Shown here: in pieces, positions 33,593 through 48,540 of the stretch
How positions within the stretch are numbered: the first letter of the stretch is position 1
Layout of the letters: each line of letters starts with the position of its first letter
Assembly (NCBI GenBank): GCA_031769625.1
Contig: JAUIMM010000885.1
Location: 5,372,001 to 5,436,000 of the forward strand
Direction of reading: 5' to 3'
Length of the DNA: 64,000 nt
Source: Taudactylus pleione
Lineage: Eukaryota; Chordata; Amphibia; Anura; Myobatrachidae
Notes under the pieces: model-generated
The model's database searches: none
What the model saw: only the letters and a program-made list of their open reading frames with translations
Told to the model about the DNA's origin: nothing
Made by a program: the position numbers and the translations under genes

Positions 33593-36017
33593 ATGTGCCT
33601 GGTTACATCAGGAGAGAACAGTAGTGTATGTGCCTGGGTTACACCAGTAGAGAACAGTAGTGTATGTGCCTGGGTTACACCAGGAGAGAACAGTAGTATA
33701 TGTGCCTGGATTACACCAGGAGAGAACAGTAGTATATGTGCCTGGGTTACACCAGGAGAGAACAGTAGTGTATGTGCCTGGGTTACACCAGGAGAGAACA
33801 GTAGTGTATGTGCCTGGGTTACACCGGTAGAGAACAGTAGTATATGCACCTGGGTTACACCGTGAGAGAACAGTAGTATATGTGCCTGGGTTACACCAGG
33901 AGAGAACAGTAATATATGCGCCTGGGTTACACCAGGAGAGAACAGTAGTATATGCACATGGGTTACACCAGGAGAGAACAGTAGTATATGCACCTGGGTT
34001 ACACCAGGAGAGAACAGTAGTATATGTGCCTGGGTTACACCAGGAGAGAGCAGTAGTATATGTGCCTGAATTACGCCAGGAGAGAAAAGTAGTGTATGTG
34101 CCTGGGTTACACCAGGAGAGAACAATAGTACATGTGCCTGGGTTACACCAGGAGAGAACAGTAGTATATGTGCCTGGGTTACACCAGGAGAGAACAGTAG
34201 TATATGTGCCTGGGTTACACCAGGAGAGAACAGTAGTATATGCACCTGGGTTACACCAGTAGAGAACAGTAGTATATGCGCCAGGGTTACACAAGGAGAA
34301 AACAGTAATATATGCACCTGGGTTACACCAGGAGAGAACAGTAATATATGAGCCTGGGTTACACCAGGAGAGAACAGTAGTATATGCACCTGGGTTACAC
34401 CAGGAGAGAACAGTAGTATATGTGCCTGGGTTACACCAGGAGAAAACAGTAATATATGCCCCTGGGTTACACCAGGAGAGAACAGTAATATATGTGCCTG
34501 GGTTACATCAGGAGAGAACAGTAGTATATGTGCCTGGGTTACACCAGGAGAGAACAGTATTATATGTGCCTGGGTTACACCAGGAGAGAACAGTAGTATA
34601 AGTGCCTGGGTTACACCAGGAGAGAACAGTAGTATATGTGCCTGGGTTACACCAGGAGAGAACAGTAGTATATGTGCCTGGGTTACACCAGGAGAGAACA
34701 GTAGTATATGTGCCTGGGTTACACCAGGAGAGAACAGTAATATATGTGCCTGGGTTACACCAGGAGAGAACAGTAATATATGTGCCTGGGTTACACCAGG
34801 AGAGAACAGTAGTGTATGTGCCTGGGTTACACCAGGAGAGAACAGTAGTGTATGTGCCTGGTTACACCAGGAGAGAACAGTAGTATATGTGCCTGGGTTA
34901 CACCAGGAGAGAACAGTAATATATGTGCCTGGGTTACACCAGGAGAGAACAGTAATATATGTACCTGGGTTACACCAGGAGAGAACAGTAGTATATGTGC
35001 CTGGGTTACACCAGGAGAGAACAGTAGTATATGTACATGGTTACACCAGGAGAAAACAGTAGTATATGTGCCTGGGTTACACCAGGAGAGAACAGTAGTG
35101 TATGTGCCTGGTTACACCAGGAGAGAACAGTAGTATATGTGCCTGGGTTACACCAGGAGAGAACAGTAGTGTATGTGCCTGATTACACCAGGAGAGAACA
35201 GTAGTATATGTGCCTGGGTTACACCAGGAGAGAACAGTAATATATGTGCCTGGGTTACAACAAGAGACAACAGTAGTATATGTGCCTGGTTACACCAGGA
35301 GAGAACAGTAGTGTATGTGCCTGGGTTACACCAGTAGAGAACAGTAGTGTATGTGCCTGGGTTACACCAGGAGAGAACAGTAGTATATGTGCCTGGATTA
35401 CACCAGGAGAGAACAGTAGTATATGTGCCTGGGTTACACCAGGAGAGAACAGTAGTGTATGTGCCTGGGTTACACCAGGAGAGAACAGTAGTGTATGTGC
35501 CTGGGTTACACCGGTAGAGAACAGTAGTATATGCACCTGGGTTACACCGTGAGAGAACAGTAGTATATGCACCTGGGTTACACCGTGAGAGAACAGTAGT
35601 ATATGTGCCTGGGTTACACCAGGAGAGAACAGTAATATATGTGCCTGGGTTACACCAGGAGAGAACAGTAGTATATGCGCATGGGTTACACCAGGAGAGA
35701 ACAGTAGTATATGCACCTGGGTTACACCAGGAGAGAACAGTAGTATATGTGCCTGGGTTACACCAGGAGAGAGCAGTAGTATATGTGCCTGAATTACGCC
35801 AGGAGAGAACAGTAGTGTATGTGCCTGGGTTACACCAGGAGAGAACAATAGTACATGTGCCTGGGTTACACCAGGAGAGAACAGTAGTATATGTGCCTGG
35901 GTTACACCAGGAGAGAACAGTAGTATATGTGCCTGGGTTACACCAGGAGAGAACTGTAGTATATGCACCTGGGTTACACCAGTAGAGAACAGTAGTATAT
36001 GCGCCTGGGATACACAA
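33593..36017. repeat. About 1.69-kb higher-order duplication
   Basis: Blocks at 33593-34300 and 35280-36017 share variant order at an offset of 1,687 bp, changing to 1,723 bp (one extra 36-bp unit) after about 33880. Shared markers include TTACACCGGTAGAGAAC, TTACACCGTGAGAGAAC and CTGAATTACGCCAGG. Confidence 0.8.
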
Positions 36018-39000
36018 GGAGAAAACAGTAATATATGCACCTGGGTTACACCAGGAGAGAACAGTAGTGTATGTGCCTGATTACACCAGGAGAGAACAGT
36101 AGTATATGTGCCTGGGTTACACCAGGAGAGAACAGTAATATATGTGCCTGGGTTACAACAAGAGACAACAGTAGTATATGTGCCTGGGTTACACCAGAAA
36201 AGAACAGTAGTGTATGTGCCTGGTTACACCAGGAGAGAACAGTAGTGTATGTGCCTGGTTACACCAGGAGAGAACAGTAGAGTATGTGCCTGGGTTACAC
36301 CAGTAGAGAACAGTAGTGTATGTGCCTGGGTTACACCAGGAGAGAACAGTAGTATATGTGCCTGGGTTACACCAGGAGAGAACAGTAATATATGTGCCTG
36401 GGTTACACCAGGAGAGAACAGTAGTGTATGTGCCTGGTTACACCAGGAGAGAACAGTAGTATATGTGCCTGGGTTACACCAGGAGAGAACAGTAGTGTAT
36501 GTGCCTGGGTTACACCAGGAGAGAACAGTAGTGTATGCGCCTGGGTTACACCGGGAGAGAACAGTAGTATATGCGCCTGGGTTACACCGGGAGAGAACAG
36601 TAGTATATGTGCCTGGGTTACACCGGGAGAGAACAGTAGTATATGCGCCTGGGTTACACCGGGAGAGAACAGTAGTATATGCACATGGGTTACACCAGGA
36701 GAGAACAGTAGTATATGCACCTGGGTTACACCAGGAGAGAACAGTAGTATATGTGCCTGGGTTACACCAGGAGAGAGCAGTAGTATATGTGCCTGAATTA
36801 CACCAGGAGAGAACAGTAGTGTATGTGCCTGGGTTACACCAGGAGAGAACAATAGTACATGTGCCTGGGTTACACCAGGAGAGAACAGTAGTACATGTGC
36901 CTGGGTTACACCAGGAGAGAACAGTAGTATATGCGCCTGGGTTACACCAGGAGAGAACAGTAGTATATGCACCTGGGTTACACCAGGAGAGAACAGTAGT
37001 ATATGCGCCTAGGTTACACCAGGAGAAAACAGTAATATATGAACCTGGGTTATACCAGGAGAGAACAGTAATATATGCACCTGGGATACACCAGGAGAGA
37101 ACAGTAGTATATGTGCCTGGGTTACACCAGGAGAAAACAGTAATATATGCCCCTGGGTTACACCAGGAGAGAACAGTAATATATGTGCCTGGGTTACATC
37201 AGGAGAGAACAGTAGTATATGTGCCTGGGTTACACCAGGAGAGAACAGTAATATATGTGCCTGGGTTACACCAGGAGAGAACAGTAGTATAAGTGCCTGG
37301 GTTACACCTGGAGAGAACAGTAATATATGTGCCTGGGTTACACCAGGAGAGAACAGTAGTGTATGTGCCTGGTTACACCAGGAGAGAACAGTAGTATATG
37401 TGCCTGGGTTACACCAGGAGAGAACAGTAGTGTATGTGGCTGGTTACACCAGGAGAGAACAGTAGAATATGTGCCTGGGTTACACCCGGAGAGAACAGTA
37501 GTGTATGTGCCTGATTACACCAGGAGAGAACAGTAATATATGTGCCTGGGTTACACCAGGAGAGAACAGTAATATATGTGCCTGGATTACAACAAGAGAG
37601 AACAGTAGTATATGTGCCTGGGTTACACCAGGAGAGAACAGTAGTGTATGTGCCTGGTTACACCAGGAGAGAACAGTGGTATATGTGCCTGGGTTACACC
37701 AGGAGAGAACAGTAATATATGTGCCTGGGTTACACCAGGAGAGAACAGTAGTATATGTGCCTGGGTTACACCAGGAGAGAACAGTAGTATATGTACCTGG
37801 TTACACCAGGAGAGAACAGTAGTATATGTGCCTGGGTTACACCAGGAGAGAACAGTAGTGTATGTGCCTGGTTACACCAGGAGAGGACAGTAGTGTATGT
37901 GCCTGGGTTACACCAGGAGAGAACAGTAGTGTATGTGCCTGATTACACCAGAAGAGAACAGTAGTGTATGTGCCTGGTTACACCAGGAGAGAACAGTAAT
38001 ATATGTGCCTGGGTTACACCAGGAGAGAACAGTAGTATATGTGCCTGGGTTACACCAGGAGAGAACAGTAGTATATGTACCTGGTTACACCAGGAGAGAA
38101 CAGTAGTATATGTGCCTGGGTTACACCAGGAGAGAACAGTAGTGTATGTGCCTGGTTACACCAGGAGAGAACAGCAGTATATGTGCCTGGGTTACACCAG
38201 GAGAGAACAGTAGTGTATGTGCCTGATTACACCAGGAGAGAACAGTAGTATATGTGCCTAGGTTACACCAGGAGAGAACAGTAATATATGTGCCTGGGTT
38301 ACAACAAGAGACAACAGTAGTATATGTGCCTGGGTTACACCAGAAGAGAACAGTAGTGTATGTGCCTGGTTACACCAGGAGAGAACAGTAGTGTATGTGC
38401 CTGGTTACACCAGGAGAGAACAGTAGTGTATGTGCCTGGTTACACCAGGAGAGAACAGTAGTGTATGTGCCTGGGTTACACCAGGAGAGAACAGTAGTAT
38501 ATGTGCCTGGGTTACACCAGGAGAGAACAGTAGTATATGTGCCTGGGTTACACCAGGAGAGAACAGTAGTATATGTGCCTGGGTTACACCAGGAGAGAAC
38601 AGTAGTATATGTGCCTGGGTTACACCAGGAGAGAACAGTAATATATGTGCCTGGGTTACACCAGGAGAGAACAGTAGTGTATGTGCCTGGTTACACCATG
38701 AGAGAACAGTAGTATATGTGCCTGGGTTACACCAGGAGAGAACAGTAGTATATGTGCCTGGGTTACACCAGGAGAGAACAGTAGTGTATGTGCCTGGGTT
38801 ACACCAAGAGAGAACAGTAGTATATGTGCCTGGGTTACACCAGGAGAGAACAGTAATATATGTGCCTGGGTTACACCAGGAGAGAACAGTAGTGTATGTG
38901 CCTGGTTACACCAGGAGAGAACAGTAGTATATGTGCCTGGGTTACACCAGGAGAGAACAGTAGTGTATGTGCCTGATTACACCAGGAGAGAACAGTAATA

Positions 39001-41149
39001 TATGTGCCTGGGTTACACCAGGAGAGAACAGTAATATATGTGCCTGGGTTACAACAAGAGAGAACAGTAGTATATGTGCCTGGGTTACACCAGGAGAGAA
39101 CAGTAGTGTATGTGCCTGGTTACACCAGGAGAGAACAGTAGTATATGTGCCTGGGTTACACCAGGAGAGAACAGTAATATATGTGCCTGGGTTACACCAG
39201 GAGAGAACAGTAGTATATGTGCCTGGGTTACACCAGGAGAGAGCAGTAGTATATGTACCTGGTTACACCAGGAGAGAACAGTAGTATATGTGCCTGGGTT
39301 ACATCAGGAGAGAACAGTAGAGTATGTGCCTGGTTACACCAGGAGAGAACAGTAGTATATGTGCCTGGGTTACACCAGGAGAGAACAGTAGTGTATGTGC
39401 CTGTTTACACCAGGAGAGAACAGTAGTATATGTGCCTGGGTTACACCAGGAGAGAACAGTAATATATGTGCCTGGGTTACAACAAGAGACAACAGTAGTA
39501 TATGTGCCTGGGTTACACCAGGAGAGAACAGTAGTGTATGTGCCTGGTTACACCAAGAGAGAACAGTAGTGTATGTGCCTGGTTACACCAGGAGAGAACA
39601 GTAGTGTATGTGCCTGGGTTACACCAGTAGAGAACAGTAGTGTATGTGCCTGGGTTACACCAGGAGAGAACAGTAGTATATGTGCCTGGGTTACACCAGG
39701 AGAGAACAGTAATATAGGTGCCTGGGTTACACCAGGAGAGAACAGTAGTATATGTGCCTGGGTTACACCAGGAGAGAACAGTAGTGTATGTGCCTGGTTA
39801 CACCAGGAGAGAACAGTAGTATATGTGCCTGGGTTACACCAGGAGAGAACAGTAGTGTATGTGCCTGGGTTACACCAGGAGAGAACAGTAGTGTATGTGC
39901 CTGGGTTACACCAGGAGAGAACAGTAGTATATGCACCTGGGTTACTCCAGGAGAGAACAGTAGTATATGTGCCTGGGTTACACCAGGAGAGAACAGTAGT
40001 ATATGCGCCTGGGTTACACCAGGAGAGAAGAGTAGTATATGCACCTGGGTTACACCAGGAGAGAACAGTAGTATATGCACCTGGGTTACACCAGGAGAGA
40101 ACAGTAGTGTATGTGCCTGGGTTACACCAGGAGAGAGCAGTAGTATATGTGCCTGAATTACACCAGGAGTGAACAGTAGTGTATGTGCCTGGGTTACACC
40201 AGGAGAGAACAATAGTACATATGCCTGGGTTACACCAGGAGAGAACAGTAGTATATGTGCCTGGGTTACACCAGGAGAGAACAATAGTACATGTGCCTGG
40301 GTTACACCAGGAGAGAACAGTAGTATATGCGCCTGGGTTACACCAGGAGAGAACAGTAGTATATGCACCTGGGTTACACCGGAGAGAACAGTAGTATATG
40401 TGCCTGGGTTACACCAGGAGAAAACAGTAATATATGCCCCTGGGTTACACCAGGAGAGAACAGTAATATATGTGCCTGGGTTACACCAGGAGAGAACAGT
40501 AGTATATGTGCCTGGGTTACACCAGGAGAGAACAGTAATATATGTGCCTGGGTTACACCAGGAGAGAACAGTAGTATAAGTGCCTGGGTTACACCAGGAG
40601 AGAACAGTAGTATATGTGCCTGGGTTACACCAGGAGAGAACAGTAGTATATGTGCCTGGGTTACACCAGGAGAGAACAGTAGAATATGTGCCTGGGTTAC
40701 ACCAGGAGAGAACAGTAATATATGTGCATAGGTTACACCAGGAGAGAACAGTAGTATATGTGCCTGGGTTACAGCAGGAGAGAACAGTAGTATATGTGCC
40801 TGGTTACACCAGGAGAGAACAGTAGTATATGTGCCTGGGTTACACCAGGAGAGAACGGTAGTGTATGTGCCTGGTTACACCAGGAGAGAACGGTAGTATA
40901 TGTGCCTGGGTTACACCAGGAGAGAACAGTAGTGTATGTGCCTGATTACACCAGGAGAGAACAGTAATGTATGTGCCTGGGTTACACCAGGAGAGAACAG
41001 TAATATATGTGCCTGGGTTACAACAAGAGAGAACAGTAGTATATGTGCCTGGTTTACTCCAGGAGAGAACAGTAGTGTATGTGCCTGGTTACACCAGAAG
41101 AGAACAGTAGTATATGTGCCTGGGTTACACCAGGAGAGAACAGTAGTGT

Positions 41150-42937
41150 ATGTGCCTCTTTACACCAGGAGAGAACAGTAGTGTATGTGCCTGGGTTACA
41201 CCAGGAGAGAACAGTAGTGTATGTGCCTGGGTTACACCAGGAGAGATCAGTAGTATATGTGCCTGGGTTACACCAGGAGAGAACAGTAATATATGTGCCT
41301 GGGTTACACCAGGAGAGAACAGTAGTATATGTGCCTGGGTTACACCAGGAGAGAACATTAGTGTATGTGCCTGGTTACACCAGGAGAGAACAGTAGTATA
41401 TGTGCCTGGGTTACACCAGGAGAGAACAGTATGGAATGTGCCTGGGTTACACCAGGAGAGAACAGTAGTGTATGTGCCTGGGTTACACCAGGAGAGAACA
41501 GTAGTGTATGTGCCTGGGTTACACCAGGAGAGAGCAGTAGTATATGTGTCTGGGTTACACCAGGAGAGAACAGTAGTATATGTGCCTGGGTTACACCAGG
41601 ACAGAACAGTAGTATATGTGCCTGGGTTACACCAGGAGAGAACAGTAGTGTATGTGCCTGGTTACACCAGGAGAGAACAGTAGTATATGTGCCTGGGTTA
41701 CACCAGGAGAGAACAGTAATATATGTGCCTGGGTTACACCAGGAAAGAACAGTAGTGTATGTGCCTGGGTTACACCAGGAGAGAACAGTAGTATATGTGC
41801 CTGGGTTACACCAGGAGAGAACAGTAGTGTATGTGCCTCTTTACACCAGGAGAGAACACTAGTGTATGTGCCTGGGTTACACCAGGAGAGAACAGTAGTG
41901 TATGTGCCTGGGTTACACCAGGAGAGATCAGTAGTATATGTGCCTGGGTTACACCAGGAGAGAACAGTAATATATGTGCCTGGGTTACACCAGGAGAGAA
42001 CAGTAGTATATGTGCCTGGGTTACACCAGGAGAGAACATTAGTGTATGTGCCTGGTTACACCAGGAGAGAACAGTAGTATATGTGCCTGGGTTACACCAG
42101 GAGAGAACAGTATGGAATGTGCCTGGGTTACACCAGGAGAGAACAGTAGTGTATGTGCCTGGGTTACACCAGGAGAGAACAGTAGTGTATGTGCCTGGGT
42201 TACACCAGGAGAGATCAGTAGTATATGTGCCTGGGTTACACCAGGAGAGAACAGTAATATATGTGCCTGGGTTACACCAGGAGAGAACAGTAGTATATGT
42301 GCCTGGGTTACACCAGGAGAGAACATTAGTGTATGTGCCTGGTTACACCAGGAGAGAACAGTAGTATATGTGCCTGGGTTACACCAGGAGAGAACAGTAG
42401 TGTATGTGCCTCTTTACACCAGGAGAGAACAGTAGTGTATGTGCCTGGGTTACACCAGGAGAGAACAGTAGTGTATGTGCCTGGGTTACACCAGGAGAGA
42501 TCAGTAGTATATGTGCCTGGGTTACACCAGGAGAGAACAGTAATATATGTGCCTGGGTTACACCAGGAGAGAACAGTAGTATATGTGCCTGGGTTACACC
42601 AGGAGAGAACATTAGTGTATGTGCCTGGTTACACCAGGAGAGAACAGTAGTATATGTGCCTGGGTTACACCAGGAGAGAACAGTATGGAATGTGCCTGGG
42701 TTACACCAGGAGAGAACAGTAGTGTATGTGCCTGGGTTACACCAGGAGAGAACAGTAGTGTATGTGCCTGGGTTACACCAGGAGAGAACAGTAGTATATG
42801 TGTCTGGGTTACACCAGGAGAGAACAGTAGTATATGTGCCTGGGTTACACCAGGACAGAACAGTAGTATATGTGCCTGGGTTACACCAGGAGAGAACAGT
42901 AGTGTATGTGCCTGGTTACACCAGGAGAGAACAGTAG
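41150..42937. repeat. Cluster of short blocks marked by GCCTCTTTACACC and GAGATCAG
   Basis: The composite block starting GCCTCTTTACACC occurs at about 41154, 41835 and 42408, and again at about 46172 and 46853. The spacings are 681, 573 and 681 bp, that is 19 and 16 units. It is a local amplification. Confidence 0.75.
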
Positions 42938-45900
42938 TATATGTGCCTGGGTTACACCAGGAGAGAACAGTAATATATGTGCCTGGGTTACACCAGGAAA
43001 GAACAGTAGTATATGTGCCTGGGTTACACCAGGAGAGAACAGTAGTGTATGTGCCTGGTTACACCAGGAGAGAACAGTAGTTTATGTGCCTGGGTTACAC
43101 CAGGAGAGAACAGTAATATATGTGCCTGGGTTACACCAGGAGAGAACAGTAGTATAAGTGCCTGGGTTACACCAGGAGAGAACAGTAGTATATGTGCCTG
43201 GGTTACACCAGGAGAGAACAGTAGTATATGTGCCTGGGTTACACCAGGAGAGAACAGTAATATATGTGCCTGGGTTACACCAGGAGAGAACAGTAGTATA
43301 TGTGCCTGGGTTACACCAGGAGAGAACAGTAGTATATGCGCCTGGGTTACACCAGGAGAGAAGAGTAGTATATGCACCTGGGTTACACCAGGAGAGAACA
43401 GTAGTATATGCACCTGGGTTACACCAGGAGAGAACAGTAGTGTATGTGCCTGGGTTACACCAGGAGAGAGCAGTAGTATATGTGCCTGGATTACACCAGG
43501 AGTGAACAGTAGTGTATGTGCCTGGGTTACACCAGGAGAGAACAATAGTACATATGCCTGGGTTACACCAGGAGAGAACAGTAGTATATGTGCCTGGGTT
43601 ACACCAGGAGAGAACAATAGTACATGTGCCTGGGTTACACCAGGAGAGAACAGTAGTATATGCGCCTGGGTTACACCAGGAGAGAACAGTAGTATATGCA
43701 CCTGGGTTACACCGGAGAGAACAGTAGTATATGTGCCTGGGTTACACCAGGAGAAAACAGTAATATATGCCCCTGGGTTACACCAGGAGAGAACAGTAAT
43801 ATATGTGCCTGGGTTACACCAGGAGAGAACAGTAGTATATGTGCCTGGGTTACACCAGGAGAGAACAGTAATATATGTGCCTGGGTTACACCAGGAGAGA
43901 ACAGTAGTATAAGTGCCTGGGTTACACCAGGAGAGAACAGTAGTATATGTGCCTGGGTTACACCAGGAGAGAACAGTAGTATATGTGCCTGGGTTACACC
44001 AGGAGAGAACAGTAGAATATGTGCCTGGGTTACACCAGGAGAGAACAGTAATATATGTGCATGGGTTACACCAGGAGAGAACAGTAGTATATGTGCCTGG
44101 GTTACACCAGGAGAGAACAGTAGTATATGTGCCTGGTTACACCAGGAGAGAACAGTAGTATATGTGCCTGGGTTACACCAGGAGAGAACGGTAGTGTATG
44201 TGCCTGGTTACACCAGGAGAGAACGGTAGTATATGTGCCTGGGTTACACCAGGAGAGAACAGTAGTGTATGTGCCTGATTACACCAGGAGAGAACATTAG
44301 TGTATGTGCCTGGTTACACCAGGAGAGAACAGTAGTATATGTGCCTGGGTTACACCAGGAGAGAACAGTATGGAATGTGCCTGGGTTACACCAGGAGAGA
44401 ACAGTAGTGTATGTGCCTGGGTTACACCAGGAGAGAACAGTAGTGTATGTGCCTGGGTTACACCAGGAGAGAACAGTAGTATATGTGTCTGGGTTACACC
44501 AGGAGAGAACAGTAGTATATGTGCCTGGGTTACACCAGGACAGAACAGTAGTATATGTGCCTGGGTTACACCAGGAGAGAACAGTAGTGTATGTGCCTGG
44601 TTACACCAGGAGAGAACAGTAGTATATGTGCCTGGGTTACACCAGGAGAGAACAGTAATATATGTGCCTGGGTTACACCAGGAAAGAACAGTAGTATATG
44701 TGCCCGGGTTACACCAGGAGAGAACAGTAGTGTATGTGCCTGGTTACACCAGGAGAGAATAGTAGTTTATGTGCCTGGGTTACACCAGGAGAGAACAGTA
44801 ATATATGTGCCTGGGTTACACCAGGAGAGAACAGTAGTATAAGTGCCTGGGTTACACCAGGAGAGAACAGTAGTATATGTGCCTGGGTTACACCAGGAGA
44901 GAACAGTAGTATATGTGCCTGGGTTACACCAGGAGAGAACAGTAATATATGTGCCTGGGTTACACCAGGAGAGAACAGTAGTATATGTGCCTGGGTTACA
45001 CCAGGAGAGAACAGTAGTATATGCGCCTGGGTTACACCAGGAGAGAAGAGTAGTATATGCACCTGGGTTACACCAGGAGAGAACAGTAGTATATGCACCT
45101 GGGTTACACCAGGAGAGAACAGTAGTGTATGTGCCTGGGTTACACCAGGAGAGAGCAGTAGTATATGTGCCTGAATTACACCAGGAGTGAACAGTAGTGT
45201 ATGTGCCTGGGTTACACCAGGAGAGAACAATAGTACATATGCCTGGGTTACACCAGGAGAGAACAGTAGTATATGTGCCTGGGTTACACCAGGAGAGAAC
45301 AATAGTACATGTGCCTGGGTTACACCAGGAGAGAACAGTAGTATATGCGCCTGGGTTACACCAGGAGAGAACAGTAGTATATGCACCTGGGTTACACCGG
45401 AGAGAACAGTAGTATATGTGCCTGGGTTACACCAGGAGAAAACAGTAATATATGCCCCTGGGTTACACCAGGAGAGAACAGTAATATATGTGCCTGGGTT
45501 ACACCAGGAGAGAACAGTAGTATATGTGCCTGGGTTACACCAGGAGAGAACAGTAATATATGTGCCTGGGTTACACCAGGAGAGAACAGTAGTATAAGTG
45601 CCTGGGTTACACCAGGAGAGAACAGTAGTATATGTGCCTGGGTTACACCAGGAGAGAACAGTAGTATATGTGCCTGGGTTACACCAGGAGAGAACAGTAG
45701 AATATGTGCCTGGGTTACACCAGGAGAGAACAGTAATATATGTGCATGGGTTACACCAGGAGAGAACAGTAGTATATGTGCCTGGGTTACACCAGGAGAG
45801 AACAGTAGTATATGTGCCTGGTTACACCAGGAGAGAACAGTAGTATATGTGCCTGGGTTACACCAGGAGAGAACGGTAGTGTATGTGCCTGGTTACACCA

Positions 45901-45969
45901 GGAGAGAACGGTAGTATATGTGCCTGGGTTACACCAGGAGAGAACAGTAGTGTATGTGCCTGATTACAC
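42600..45969. repeat. 1,685-bp tandem duplication, nearly identical
   Basis: 42600-44284 and 44285-45969 align at an offset of 1,685 bp with very few differences; I noted TGCCCGGG at 44702, GAGAATAGTAG at 44756 and one GGATT/GAATT change. Shared markers include CAGTATGGAATGTGCC, TTTATGTGCC, GAGTGAACAG and TTACACCGGAGAG. This appears to be one of the most recent large events in the array. Confidence 0.85.
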
Positions 45970-48540
45970 CAGGAGAGAACAGTAATGTATGTGCCTGGGT
46001 TACACCAGGAGAGAACAGTAATATATGTGCCTGGGTTACAACAAGAGAGAACAGTAGTATATGTGCCTGGTTTACTCCAGGAGAGAACAGTAGTGTATGT
46101 GCCTGGTTACACCAGGAGAGAACAGTAGTATATGTGCCTGGGTTACACCAGGAGAGAACAGTAGTGTATGTGCCTCTTTACACCAGGAGAGAACAGTAGT
46201 GTATGTGCCTGGGTTACACCAGGAGAGAACAGTAGTGTATGTGCCTGGGTTACACCAGGAGAGATCAGTAGTATATGTGCCTGGGTTACACCAGGAGAGA
46301 ACAGTAATATATGTGCCTGGGTTACACCAGGAGAGAACAGTAGTATATGTGCCTGGGTTACACCAGGAGAGAACATTAGTGTATGTGCCTGGTTACACCA
46401 GGTGAGAACAGTAGTATATGTGCCTGGGTTACACCAGGAGAGAACAGTATGGAATGTGCCTGGGTTACACCAGGAGAGAACAGTAGTGTATGTGCCTGGG
46501 TTACACCAGGAGAGAACAGTAGTGTATGTGCCTGGGTTACACCAGGAGAGAGCAGTAGTATATGTGTCTGGGTTACACCAGGAGAGAACAGTAGTATATG
46601 TGCCTGGGTTACACCAGGACAGAACAGTAGTATATGTGCCTGGGTTTCACCAGGAGAGAACAGTAGTGTATGTGCCTGGTTACACCAGGAGAGAACAGTA
46701 GTATATGTGCCTGGGTTACACCAGGAGAGAACAGTAATATATGTGCCTGGGTTACACCAGGAAAGAACAGTAGTGTATGTGCCTGGGTTACACCAGGAGA
46801 GAACAGTAGTATATGTGCCTGGGTTACACCAGGAGAGAACAGTAGTGTATGTGCCTCTTTACACCAGGAGAGAACAGTAGTGTATGTGCCTGGGTTACAC
46901 CAGGAGAGAACAGTAGTGTATGTGCCTGGGTTACACCAGGAGAGATCAGTAGTATATGTGCCTGGGTTACACCAGTAGAGAACAGTTTTGTATGTGCCTG
47001 GGTTACACCTGGAGAGAACAGTAGTATACGTGCCTGGGTTACACCAGGAGAGAACAGTAATATACGTGCCTGGGTTACACCAGGAGAGAACAGTAGTATA
47101 CGTGCCTGGGTTACACCAGGAGAGAACAGTAGTGTACGTGCCTGGTTACACCAGGAGAGAACAGTAGTATATGTGCCTGGGTTACACCAGGAGAGAACAG
47201 TAGTGTATGTGCCTGGGTTACACCAGGAGAGAACAGTAGTGTATACGCCTGGGTTACACCAGGAGAGAACAGTAGTATATGCGCCTGGGTTACACCAGGA
47301 GAGAACAGTAGTATATGCGCCTGGGTTACACCAGGAGAGAACAGTAGTATATGCGCCTGGGTTACACCAGGAGAGAACAGTAGTATATGCACCTGGGTTA
47401 CACCAGGAGAGAACAGTAGTATATGTGCCTGGGTTACACCAGGAGAGAGCAGTAGTATATGTGCCTGAATTACACCAGGAGAAAACAGTAGTATATGTGC
47501 CTGGGTTACACCAGGACAGAACAATAGTACATGTGCCTGGGTTACACCAGGAGAGAACAGTAGTATATGTGCCTGGGTTACTCCAGGAGAGAACAATAGT
47601 ACATGTGCCTGGGTTACACCAGGAGAGAACAATAGTACATGTGTCTGGGTTACACCAGGAGAGAACAGAAGTATATGCACCTGGGTTACACCAGGAGAGA
47701 ATAGTATTATATGCGCCTGGGTTACACCAGGAGAAAACAGTATTATATGCACCTGGGTTACACCAGGAGAGAACAGTAATATATGTGCCTGGGTTACACC
47801 AGGAGAGAATAGTAGTATATGCACCTGGGTTACACCAGGAGAGAACAGTAGTATATGTGCCTGGGTTACACCAGGAGAAAACAGTAATATATGCCCCTGG
47901 GTTACACCAGGAGAGAACAGTAATATATGTGCCTGGGTTACACCAGGAGAGAACAGTAGTATATGTGCCTTGGTTACACCAGGAGAGAACAGTAGTATAT
48001 GTGCCTGGTTTACACCAGGAGAGAACAGTAGTATAAGTGCCTGGGTTACACCGTGGAGAGAACAGTAGTATATGTGCCTGGGTTACACCAGGAGAGAACA
48101 GTAGTATATGTGCCTGGGTTACACCAGGAGAGAACAGTAGTATATGTGTCTGGGTTACACCAGGAGAGAACAGTAATATATGTGCCTGGGTTACACCAGG
48201 AGAGAACAGTAGTATATGTGCCTGGGTTACACCAGGAGAGAACAGTAGTGTATGTGCCTGGTTACACCAGGAGAGAACAGTAGTGTATGTGCCTGGGTTA
48301 CACCAGGAGAGAACAGTAGTGTATGTGCCTGATTACACCAGGAGAGAACAGTAATATATGTGCCTGGGTTACACCAGGAGAGAACAGTATTATATGTGCC
48401 TGGGTTACAACAAGAGAGAACAGTAGTATATGTGCCTGGGTTACACCAGGAGAGAACAGTAGTGTATGTGCCTGGTTACACCAGGAGAGAACAGTAGTAT
48501 ATGTGCCTGGGTTACACCAGGAGAGAACAGTAGTGTATGT

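Larger units (their letters stand above)
40020..46980. repeat. 5,018-bp-offset duplication
   Basis: Sequence from about 40020 to 41960 recurs at about 45038 to 46980, offset 5,018 bp. Markers are GAGAAGAGTAGTATATGC, GCCTCTTTACACC, GAGATCAGTAG and CAGTATGGAATG. A third copy of the first part lies at +3,333 bp (about 43350). Confidence 0.8.
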
